A DNA stretch of 7,059 nucleotides from CAYMLL01 sp964390645. Its GTDB lineage: Bacteria > Planctomycetota > UBA8108. Shown in pieces: positions 1-6,451 of the stretch. Numbering within the stretch: position 1 is the stretch's first letter; every line of letters begins with the position of its first letter. The notes under the pieces were generated by a model. It was not told where the DNA came from. It was given only the letters and a program-made list of their open reading frames with translations, and made no database searches. The stretch spans positions 1 through 7,059 of the forward strand of contig CAYMLL010000349.1 in the NCBI GenBank assembly GCA_964390645.1. The letters run 5' to 3'. A program made the position numbers and the translations under genes.

Positions 1-1157
1 CGCAGAAAATCGTCACGGATGTTCACTTCGCGCTCGAAGCGGTTGTTCTGGTCGACGACTTCTCCCTGTACCGGATCGACCGTCGCCACGAAGGTGTAGC
101 GTCCGGTGACGTCCGGCATGTACGGCACATCGACCGTCACCGTCGAACGCGACAGGATCACCTCTCGCTCGTCGATAACGATATCCCGACTTCCCTGACC
201 CGCCAGAGCACGCGCAGCCACGACTCCCCCGGACTCGACCGGCCTGGCGACGAGTCGGAGCCGCACACTCTGACCGTCGAGACCGCTCTGACGCAGGCTG
301 ACAACGACCGTAGCGCGTTCTGCCTTCTTCATCACCAGCGGAGCCTGCAGGTCGACACCCACGTCCACCGCCGACTGCGGTCCGACCCCGAGAGTGTGTA
401 CCGGAACGCCGAGTCTCGAAGCCGCCTCGATCGGCGACGGTCCGGAATTCTGGTCGAAATCACTGATCACCAGCAGGCCGGCCAGACTGCCGGTCGATTG
501 ACGTCGACGCAGGTCCGTCATCGCGGACCCGAGAGCCGTGACCTGCCCCTCGGTCGTCAGTTGATTTCTGAGCATCGCAGGGTCGATCCGGCCATCGTCG
601 CCCGCGACCTCGACCGTGCGCGCCCCATCACCACGATCGAAGACAAAGGCCCGCAGACGGAACTTCTCCTCGAGCCGCCCCAGAAGCTCGCCATCGTCCT
701 TCGAGACCAACGAGCGTACATCGTCCATTCGGCTTGGTGCCCCGTCGTCGCCGTCGGTCACGTCGGTCGCCGACCGGCCGATCGCCCGATCGATCTCGGC
801 GCGATCCTCCCCGGAAATCCGGTCCCGGATCGCCATGCTGTCGGTGGCATCAAAGAGCAGCCAGAAGAGCGGCTTCGGATTGCGCACCAGGCTGACGGTG
901 AGGACCGGCTCGGCGAGAATCAGGAAGACGATGCAGAGCAGCAGAGACCGCATAACCGCTAGCGGGATCCACACACGCGAGGCGCCCCGGCGCTGGAAGC
1001 GCCCGTAGAAGAACGATGCGACCAGAATCAGCGCGAGACAGCCGAAAAACCTCCAGCCACCCTGTGCCCAGCTCGCGAGCCACGAGAGCCGTGCGTCGTC
1101 GACGGCCGTCAGGTCGTCGTAGTCGGAGAGTCGAAGGATGATCTCCTGGAAGGTCAC
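1..1157 (-). CDS. Membrane-anchored VWA-domain protein, C-terminus beyond the window
   Basis: I translated this by hand; it is open to the left edge, giving 385 residues with no stop, so the protein is truncated by the window. The start is a GTG whose last two bases lie inside the TGA stop of the upstream gene (GTGA). It is supported by a strong Shine-Dalgarno sequence GGAGGAG 7 nt upstream. Two hydrophobic segments (about residues 35-51 and 63-88) are followed by a VWA domain. Its MIDAS metal site is readable: D103-x-T105-x-S107 (Thr in place of the usual first Ser), T207 in a TALGSAM context, and D233 in ISDFDQNSG. Residues about 265-380 form a beta-rich region ending in GEVVDQNNRFE, a CARDB-like pattern (known from the family). 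In related planctomycete proteins a glutamine-amidotransferase-like domain follows; that part would lie outside the window (inference). It is probably a membrane-bound partner of the BatA-like protein encoded just upstream, with which it is likely translationally coupled. Substrate and function are unknown. Confidence 0.9.
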   Translation of the reverse strand, partial: MTFQEIILRLSDYDDLTAVDDARLSWLASWAQGGWRFFGCLALILVASFFYGRFQRRGASRVWIPLAVMRSLLLCIVFLILAEPVLTVSLVRNPKPLFWLLFDATDSMAIRDRISGEDRAEIDRAIGRSATDVTDGDDGAPSRMDDVRSLVSKDDGELLGRLEEKFRLRAFVFDRGDGARTVEVAGDDGRIDPAMLRNQLTTEGQVTALGSAMTDLRRRQSTGSLAGLLVISDFDQNSGPSPIEAASRLGVPVHTLGVGPQSAVDVGVDLQAPLVMKKAERATVVVSLRQSGLDGQSVRLRLVARPVESGGVVAARALAGQGSRDIVIDEREVILSRSTVTVDVPYMPDVTGRYTFVATVDPVQGEVVDQNNRFEREVNIRDDFL

Positions 1158-3592
1158 CTTCGGTCTCCTCCCCTCCCGGACGAGGGGATTGCGGAGCCGA
1201 CCGCAGCGACGGCTCCCGAGGACGCCCGCCTGGCAGCGCCGCGGCTCCACGCCACCACGAGAAGCTCCAGCAAGAGCAACGCGAGAACGAGCCCCATCAG
1301 CTGCTTCCAGATGTTCACGCCGGAGACGAGGGCACCCTCCAACCGGATGGACTCTCCGCGCGGCACCCAGCGGTACTTCGCCTCTCCGAGACGTTCGGAG
1401 AGCATCTCCGCATCGACGACATCCGGACGAGACTCGCTCTCGGGTCCGTTGGCCGAGACCGGAAGCTCCCAGAGCTCCTGGCCCGTCTCGCCCCCGGCCG
1501 TGTCCTCCGACCGGTGCGCGGTGACGACGTAGAACCCGCGCTGGTCCGCGTCACGAATCGTCAGCGCGTAGCGATCGAAGCCCCGCGCCTCGACCTGGAG
1601 CGGCTCGATCTCGCCGTCCGGTCGCTCCGGCCGGTAGGAAGCACGTCTGTCCGCCGTCTCGATCGGTATCTCGATCGTCTCCACGGTCTCATGATCGAGA
1701 TTCCGCAGGGTCTGACGAAGCAAGGTGCGAAAGATGCGGTCGAAAAGAAAGACCGCGTGCGTCTTCGTGAGGTCGCTCCAGTCGGAGTAGACCCCCGTGG
1801 TGACCAGAACGACTTGCCCCGCTCCGATCCGTCGCTCGACGATGAATGCCGCTCCGTTGGTGTAGCGTCCGAGCACCCGAGGCCGGGAGCGCTCGGCACG
1901 CTCGCGTGGAGTCAGGTTCGTGTCGCTCGATCGCGACAGACGCTTCCACACCAGCCAGTCCGCCCCGGAGTCGCCTGCGGTGAGCTCCATCTTCTCGTTG
2001 CGCCGGATCTCGGTCTCGACGAGCTCCGCGATCGTCTCGTCGGCGACGATCGCGGACACCGCCTTGAAGAAGAGCGGCTCCTTGTAGACATCGGCGATCC
2101 CCTCCGGGGTCTCCGTGTCGAGTCGGAAATAGTCGTGAACGAGACTCTCGACGTCGAGAAAGAACGGGTCGAGCGTGTCGTTTCCGATGTCCGGCAGCTC
2201 ACCGATCGGCGCATCGCTCAGGGGCGCCGGGAGGATCCCGGCTCCGTCGAGCCACGCATCGCGAGTCCAGATCGCGGGATCGAAATCGCCGCCGGCGGCG
2301 ATGACCAGCTGCCCACCCTGCTCGACGTACTCCCGCAAGAGTCCGTTGATCATCGCCGGCGTCTCGATTCCCGCGACGACGACGAGGCGCGCATCGCGGA
2401 GCAGCGCTTCGTCAACGTCCTCGACCGACGCATGTCGGACCCGGATGAGCTGACGGGAACGTTCCTCGCGGCTCGTCACCGGTGCCATCAAGCGCCGCAG
2501 CCGGATCGTCTCACCGTAGAGGTTTTTCGAAGGATTCTCATCACTCCCAACATCGTCGACAAAGACGACGGGCAGCGACGAGAGCACCGGAACGACGATC
2601 GATCGCTGATCATCCAGAGGCAGCTCGTCGCCGCCGATCGACATCGTGACCCGCGCGTAGCCGGGCCGTCCCGACTCCAGCGGAATATCGAAGGTATGCC
2701 GGAAGGTCAACTCGCGCGTCTGTCCCGGCTCGATGTCGATCTCCTGTGTCGCGACCGTCGTGCCCTCGATCGCCAGCGTCACCGGGACCCGAGATCGATG
2801 GACCTCGCCCTGGTATCGTACGAGACCGACGAAGGTCGTCGGCGTCTCCGTGTCAGCAACGCCGTCCTGCACGTGCAACTCGGCGACCCAGGCATTCGAC
2901 CGTCGAGCGGGCCCGACCTGGACAATCTGCACCTCGGGCAGACGAGCGAGCTGCTTCTCCAACGACTCGCTCGGCCAGTTGACGAGCTGCTGGTCGCCGA
3001 TGAGGACGACACGTTTCGACTCGAGATCGGGCACCCGCTGAGCAGCCTCGTAAGCGTTGTCCATCGCTCCCGAAGCGAATCCGCTGGCGTCGACCGGCGT
3101 CAGAGCGTCAAGCGCCTCGAGCGCGTCCGCGGAAGTCGCGTACGCATCGAGACTGAAGCTCGACGCGCTGCCGCAGGTCGGCAGGATCGAGACCCGACTC
3201 CCGTCCGGAAGATCGTTGATGAAGGTCCGAGCGGACTGCTTTGCCGCGTTGAGGACGGTGCCGCTGAGGTCGCTGTAGGCGCTGCTGAGGCTGTTGTCGA
3301 CCACGATGATCGCATGAAGCGGCTGGTCGAGCGAGACCTCGTCCGAGGAGCTGGAGAGGTACGGTCTCGCCATCGCGAAACCGAATAACAGCACGCAAAT
3401 CGTCCGCAACGCCAGCAGCACGATGTCCCGCAGTCGAAGGAAGCGACGCTGGCGATGGAGCGCCTCTCGCAAGAAGTCCATCGCCGCCCAGTCGACGACG
3501 CGAAAGCGCCGCCGGTTGAGCAGATGGATCAGGAATGGAACCGCCGCCAGCGCGAGGCCGGCAACGGCAAAGGCTCCTGCGAAATAGGCCAT
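1154..3592 (-). CDS. BatA-type membrane protein with VWA and GATase-like domains
   Basis: This 812-residue protein begins with a BatA N-terminal region: a hydrophobic segment at about residues 5-25 ending in FLIHLLNRRR, an amphipathic link with VVDWAAMDFL, and a second membrane segment at about 57-76. A VWA domain follows (about 92-230) with an intact metal-site motif D99-x-S101-x-S103 and an LIGD strand end at D200. Residues about 235-335 look like a beta-sandwich. Residues about 340-620 resemble the Rossmann-like glutamine-amidotransferase fold seen in planctomycete relatives (VVVAGIE, then EYVEQGGQLVIAAGG, later GAGQVVLVTTG). I see no catalytic Cys in a nucleophile-elbow setting, so enzyme activity is doubtful. 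A third membrane segment (about 764-782) precedes a basic tail. This length and domain order are much larger than classical Bacteroides BatA and match the planctomycete form. The ATG at 3592 has only a weak GGTGAG five bases upstream. BatA-like proteins often accompany MoxR ATPase and DUF58 genes; none is visible here, but the cluster continues off the left edge. Cellular role is unproven. Confidence 0.93.
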   Translation of the reverse strand: MAYFAGAFAVAGLALAAVPFLIHLLNRRRFRVVDWAAMDFLREALHRQRRFLRLRDIVLLALRTICVLLFGFAMARPYLSSSSDEVSLDQPLHAIIVVDNSLSSAYSDLSGTVLNAAKQSARTFINDLPDGSRVSILPTCGSASSFSLDAYATSADALEALDALTPVDASGFASGAMDNAYEAAQRVPDLESKRVVLIGDQQLVNWPSESLEKQLARLPEVQIVQVGPARRSNAWVAELHVQDGVADTETPTTFVGLVRYQGEVHRSRVPVTLAIEGTTVATQEIDIEPGQTRELTFRHTFDIPLESGRPGYARVTMSIGGDELPLDDQRSIVVPVLSSLPVVFVDDVGSDENPSKNLYGETIRLRRLMAPVTSREERSRQLIRVRHASVEDVDEALLRDARLVVVAGIETPAMINGLLREYVEQGGQLVIAAGGDFDPAIWTRDAWLDGAGILPAPLSDAPIGELPDIGNDTLDPFFLDVESLVHDYFRLDTETPEGIADVYKEPLFFKAVSAIVADETIAELVETEIRRNEKMELTAGDSGADWLVWKRLSRSSDTNLTPRERAERSRPRVLGRYTNGAAFIVERRIGAGQVVLVTTGVYSDWSDLTKTHAVFLFDRIFRTLLRQTLRNLDHETVETIEIPIETADRRASYRPERPDGEIEPLQVEARGFDRYALTIRDADQRGFYVVTAHRSEDTAGGETGQELWELPVSANGPESESRPDVVDAEMLSERLGEAKYRWVPRGESIRLEGALVSGVNIWKQLMGLVLALLLLELLVVAWSRGAARRASSGAVAAVGSAIPSSGRGGDRR
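1165..1171 (-). promoter_or_regulatory. Shine-Dalgarno site for the second VWA gene
   Basis: The minus strand reads GGAGGAG, then 7 nt (ACCGAAG), then GTG at 1157. The site lies inside the last codons of the upstream BatA-like gene. It decides the start: the GTG overlaps the upstream TGA as GTGA, an arrangement typical of translational coupling. Confidence 0.75.
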
Positions 3593-3625
3593 GCACGCTC
3601 ACCCGCGGGGTGCAAGGTCGGTCAC

Positions 3626-3642
3626 GACGGTGCCTGACCGTC
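3626..3642 (-). other. Intergenic stem-loop between toroid and BatA-like genes
   Basis: The 58-nt gap holds an inverted repeat, GACGGT, 5-nt loop, ACCGTC, extendable by two G-U wobble pairs on the minus-strand RNA. It is not followed by a T-run, so it is not a convincing intrinsic terminator. It also lies within two copies of GTCACGACG (3621-3629 and 3640-3648, plus-strand reading) spaced 19 bp apart. It could be an mRNA processing or stabilising hairpin, a protein-binding site, or chance in GC-rich DNA. Confidence 0.35.
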
Positions 3643-3650
3643 ACGACGCC

Positions 3651-4862
3651 TCATCTCTCCTGAAACTGAGTCCGAACGCTGTCGATCTCCCCCTCCTGAA
3701 GAATCGGCAGGTAGCGGTTGGGAATCGCGAGGACGAAGCTCGCCACCGCGGTTCCAAAGAGCTGCCCCGGGAGGCCGTGAACGCGCTTGTCATCACGCCA
3801 GTGTCCGTCCTGCCGGGGGTCATCGTTGTCGTGAGTCTGTGACGCAACCAGGTAATCGCGCAGCCGAGGATAACACTCGCGCCAGTGGCGGCCGCCGACC
3901 TGGTAGACCGCCTGTCCGACGTAATACAGCGTGTACGCGTCGCGACACGGAAGCTTCCCGCGACGGCTGTTCGGCACCTTCTCCGTGAGAATGGCCGCGT
4001 GAAGTACCTCCATGTTCCTGGCGATGCGCCAGTCTCCGTAGCCTCCGAACTCCTGCACGCAAACGACGCCCGCCGCTGCCATCGCGAGCGTGCCGCGCCG
4101 ACCGTCGTAGGTAAACTGCCCCGGCTCGAGCATCGCACGTCGCTCGTCCTCGACGCCTCGACGCCCACTCTTCGAACGGTAGTGCCGACGAACACTCCCG
4201 AGCGCCAGCTTGATAACCTCCGGCGACACCTCGAACCCGCTGTCGACCGCGCTGCGCAGCGCCTTCGCCTGCATCACCGCCAGGCTGAGGTCGTGCCCCT
4301 TGCTCTGTCGCCGCGCTCGGTAGTCCCAGCCGCCGTCCTCGCACTGCGTGCTCGCGATGAGCTTTAGAGAACGATCCAGCACCGGGCCGATCCGCTCGTC
4401 AGCCGTCATCCCGTAGGCCTGCCCGAGAACGAACGCCGACAGTCCATGGTTGTAGAGATCGCGCTGAGCGTGCGAGATGTTGAGCAGGCCCGACGGCTTG
4501 GCGCTGCGCACGACGTACTCGAGCGCACGGTCGACCGTCGCTCCGTAGCGCCCCCGACCCGGCAGATGCCCTGCCGAGAGAAACGCCAGCGCCCCGAGGC
4601 TGACGAGTCCGAGGTCGTTCGACTGCCAGTTGCCCTCGGGACCCTGGTTGCGAGCCAGCCACGACAACCCACGCTCGAGCGCGCGCTCGCTCTCAGGAGT
4701 GATCTCCCAGTCACCTTCGGCCACCACGGGCCGGACGCTGACGAACGCGACGACAAGAGCCGCCCATGGAGCGACCGGCCGACGTCGAAAAGACAGCGAC
4801 GAAAACACTCGACGGTCTCCGATGGACCGGCTCCCTCCCGCGCGACGTTTCATGGCGCTCAT
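3651..4862 (-). CDS. Exported prenyltransferase/squalene-oxidase-repeat protein
   Basis: This 403-residue protein carries repeats of the alpha/alpha-toroid type found in squalene-hopene cyclases and protein prenyltransferases. QW-like motifs QxxxGxW are visible at residues 73-79 (QGPEGNW) and 173-179 (QCEDGGW), with a degenerate one at about 351-355 (QDGHW). The segment DAYTLYYVGQAVYQVGG (308-324) and the C-terminal PNRYLPILQEG are patterns I associate with secreted planctomycete members. The N-terminus is a long arginine-rich region followed by a hydrophobic core (about 31-47) and a plausible signal-peptidase site VVA|EG near residue 48, so export is likely. The protein is far shorter than true squalene-hopene cyclases (over 600 residues) and shows no DxDDTA catalytic motif; a DNDD at 345-348 is in the wrong setting. 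Terpene cyclisation is therefore not supported, and a structural or binding role is more likely. The ATG at 4862 follows GAGGG by 4 nt; an in-frame ATG at 4853 is an alternative. It precedes the BatA-like gene by 58 nt, probably in one operon. Confidence 0.9.
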   Translation of the reverse strand: MSAMKRRAGGSRSIGDRRVFSSLSFRRRPVAPWAALVVAFVSVRPVVAEGDWEITPESERALERGLSWLARNQGPEGNWQSNDLGLVSLGALAFLSAGHLPGRGRYGATVDRALEYVVRSAKPSGLLNISHAQRDLYNHGLSAFVLGQAYGMTADERIGPVLDRSLKLIASTQCEDGGWDYRARRQSKGHDLSLAVMQAKALRSAVDSGFEVSPEVIKLALGSVRRHYRSKSGRRGVEDERRAMLEPGQFTYDGRRGTLAMAAAGVVCVQEFGGYGDWRIARNMEVLHAAILTEKVPNSRRGKLPCRDAYTLYYVGQAVYQVGGRHWRECYPRLRDYLVASQTHDNDDPRQDGHWRDDKRVHGLPGQLFGTAVASFVLAIPNRYLPILQEGEIDSVRTQFQER

Positions 4863-4866
4863 TCTA

Positions 4867-4871
4867 CCCTC
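4867..4871 (-). promoter_or_regulatory. Shine-Dalgarno site for the toroid-protein gene
   Basis: The minus strand reads GAGGG, then TAGA, then the ATG at 4862. The 4-nt spacing is short but acceptable, and it favours this ATG over the in-frame ATG at 4853, which would have a 13-nt spacing. Confidence 0.5.
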
Positions 4872-4883
4872 GACTTCCCCGCA

Positions 4884-4893
4884 CCGGTACCGG
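4884..4893. repeat. 10-bp perfect palindrome in the gap upstream of the toroid gene
   Basis: CCGGTACCGG is its own reverse complement. It sits inside CCCCG...CGGGG arms (4877-4895), 21 nt upstream of the ATG at 4862. It could be an operator or a small RNA hairpin overlapping the 5' leader. No T-run follows, so it is not an intrinsic terminator. Function is inferred only from position. Confidence 0.35.
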
Positions 4894-4918
4894 GGTTACG
4901 GAATCGGAAGTGGCACGA

Positions 4919-4942
4919 CGGTCCGACACCGTTGCAGGACCG
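4919..4942 (-). other. Inverted repeat downstream of the permease gene
   Basis: Arms CGGTCC (4919-4924) and GGACCG (4937-4942) are separated by 12 nt. An overlapping alternative pairs ACGGT (4918-4922) with ACCGT (4928-4932). It lies 28 nt beyond the permease stop, where a terminator could sit, but no T-run follows in the minus direction. I see no convincing -35/-10 pair in this 108-nt gap, so whether a promoter for the toroid gene lies here is undecided. Confidence 0.3.
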
Positions 4943-4970
4943 ATCTCCCCCGACAGATGATCACCAGGAC

Positions 4971-6392
4971 TCAGTCGCCCACGAGGAGGTGCCGGACGAC
5001 CACGTAGATCGCGGCCAGCGTGATCTGCACGACCGCGAACGGTAGCGCCTTCTTGACGAAGGCGGCGAAGGAGAGACGAAGATCGTGCTTGTGGATGATC
5101 GTGACGGCAACGAGCGTCGAGGCCGAGCCGATCGGCGTCAGGTTGCCACCGAGGTTGGCGCCGAAGACGACCGACCACCAGAGCGGAGAGTTCTCAGGTA
5201 TCGCGAGATCGGGCGAACCGAGAATCTTCGCCAGCATCGCGGCCAGGGGAATGTTGTCCGTCACCGAGCTGAAGAACGCCGATATCCCCAGCAGGGTCGC
5301 GGAGCCGACCGAGTCGCCGAGCACGAAGACAAAGCCGAGGCCCTCGCCGATCAAGGTCAGCACTTGAGCGTGCTCCATGACGTTGATCACGACGAAGAGA
5401 GCCGCGAAGAAGCCGATCAGGTCCCAGTCGATCGCCTCGTAGAACTTGTCGGCCACCGCCTTGAAGCGCAGTAACATGATCGAGGCGAACGCCAGGGCGA
5501 CGTAGCCCATGCCGAGATCCCGGACGTACGGCATGTACGACGTCGTTGCGATCGCCAGGATGAAGAGCCCGGTCATCACTGCGCCGAACCAGAAGAAGAA
5601 GCGGCTCTCGATGCCGTCGTTCTCGTCGAATCCGCTGACGAGCGCCGCGGCCCGAGCTCGCTCTTCCTCCGTCGACAGCTTCCGGATCCCGAAAATCTTC
5701 TCGCCCATGATCAGCGTCGTTGCCGTCGCGACGACCACGTAAGGGCTGGCGACGATGAAGAAGTCCACGAACTCGATTCCGGCTGCGTTGCCGACGATGA
5801 TGTTCGGCACGGAGCTGACGAGGGTCAGCAGCCCGCCGATGTTCGTCAGCAGCCCCTCGACAAGAAGAAAACCGAGCAGCTTGTCACCCCGTTCGAGCTT
5901 CTTCAGCGAGACTCCCGTCAACGAGCCGACGATGATCATGGCGGTCACGTTGTTTAGCACCGCCGAGAAGATGACCGTCATCAGGCCGTAATAGATCAGC
6001 AGCCTCCACGGATCACCGCCGGACAGCTTCGTCACCTTGACCGCGATCCACGTGAAAAGACCCGACCTCGACGTCACGTCGACGAAGAGACTGGATCCGA
6101 GGATGATCGCGATGACCTGCCAATCGATGCCCGGAACGTACACAGGAAGAGCGATCTCGTGCTCACCGAATGTCACGAGACCTGGCGGCAGCAGCCCGAA
6201 AAAGGAGCCGAGCAGCAAGCAGATAACGGCGTAGAGTCCCGCGACGATCGACTTCTTCGCATGCAGTTTCTCCTCGAAGGCGAGACAGAGAATCATCGCA
6301 ACCAGGATGCCCGCGAAGAGCAACGTCACCCATGGCTCCACATGCGGAGGCGCGTGCCCGCTCACCCACGCGAGAGTTGCCACTTTCACCAC
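4971..6392 (-). CDS. Ion transporter superfamily permease (ArsB/NhaD/SLC13-like)
   Basis: This 473-residue polytopic membrane protein has roughly 11-13 hydrophobic segments and the two pseudo-symmetric signature regions of the ion transporter superfamily. The first half carries SAVLNNVTAMII (143-154) and TNIGGLLTLVSSVPNIIVG (183-201). The second half carries SSVTDNIPLAAML (375-387) and GGNLTPIGSASTLVAV (415-430). These are the re-entrant substrate- and cation-binding motifs of ArsB, NhaD and CitMHS/SLC13-type carriers. The central loop (about 233-262) is charged and probably cytoplasmic. Substrate cannot be assigned: Na+/H+ exchange, arsenite, or sodium-coupled dicarboxylate/sulfate transport are all possible. 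I lean towards a cation/proton antiporter or anion symporter because no arsenic gene is nearby. Start choice is ambiguous: GTG at 6392 has GAGGG 5 nt upstream, while in-frame GTG at 6383 has GAGG 8 nt upstream; both leave the membrane domain intact. The preceding USP-like gene ends 59 nt upstream, suggesting co-transcription and functional linkage. Confidence 0.92.
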   Translation of the reverse strand: MVKVATLAWVSGHAPPHVEPWVTLLFAGILVAMILCLAFEEKLHAKKSIVAGLYAVICLLLGSFFGLLPPGLVTFGEHEIALPVYVPGIDWQVIAIILGSSLFVDVTSRSGLFTWIAVKVTKLSGGDPWRLLIYYGLMTVIFSAVLNNVTAMIIVGSLTGVSLKKLERGDKLLGFLLVEGLLTNIGGLLTLVSSVPNIIVGNAAGIEFVDFFIVASPYVVVATATTLIMGEKIFGIRKLSTEEERARAAALVSGFDENDGIESRFFFWFGAVMTGLFILAIATTSYMPYVRDLGMGYVALAFASIMLLRFKAVADKFYEAIDWDLIGFFAALFVVINVMEHAQVLTLIGEGLGFVFVLGDSVGSATLLGISAFFSSVTDNIPLAAMLAKILGSPDLAIPENSPLWWSVVFGANLGGNLTPIGSASTLVAVTIIHKHDLRLSFAAFVKKALPFAVVQITLAAIYVVVRHLLVGD

Positions 6393-6397
6393 CTCAT

Positions 6398-6402
6398 CCC
6401 TC
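6398..6402 (-). promoter_or_regulatory. Shine-Dalgarno site for the permease gene
   Basis: The minus strand reads GAGGG, then ATGAG, then GTG at 6392. A second GAGG at 6392-6395 overlaps this start and would serve the in-frame GTG at 6383 with an 8-nt spacing. An ATG at 6397-6395 is out of frame and meets a stop after two codons, so it is not the permease start. Confidence 0.45.
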
Positions 6403-6451
6403 GGACCATCGTCCCGTCAGTTCTTGAATCCGCCTTCGACCGATCCGTCCG

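Noticed and set aside
396..1008. Two overlapping plus-strand open frames near the left edge
   Set aside because: Both are antisense to the second VWA gene, whose continuous reading frame with membrane segments and metal-site motif explains this DNA.
1514..3388. A 624-codon open frame on the plus strand opposite the BatA-like gene
   Set aside because: It is rich in Arg, Asp and Leu without domain or membrane patterns and lies fully antisense to a gene with clear domains. High GC and codon bias of the minus-strand gene remove stop codons in the opposite frame. It is treated as a shadow.
3593..3650. Possible intrinsic terminator between the toroid and BatA-like genes
   Set aside because: The hairpin has no downstream T-run, and the next gene follows closely on the same strand, so termination is not supported.
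4527..4538. A 12-bp perfect palindrome ACGGTCGACCGT
   Set aside because: It lies within the toroid gene and is explained by codons for Thr-Val-Asp-Arg. It also shows that ACGGT/ACCGT arms arise in coding DNA, which weakens the intergenic motif finding.
3885..5045. Plus-strand open frames opposite the toroid-protein gene and the gap before it
   Set aside because: Low-complexity Arg-rich translations with no recognisable motif. The minus-strand gene has signal peptide and QW repeats, so these are shadows.
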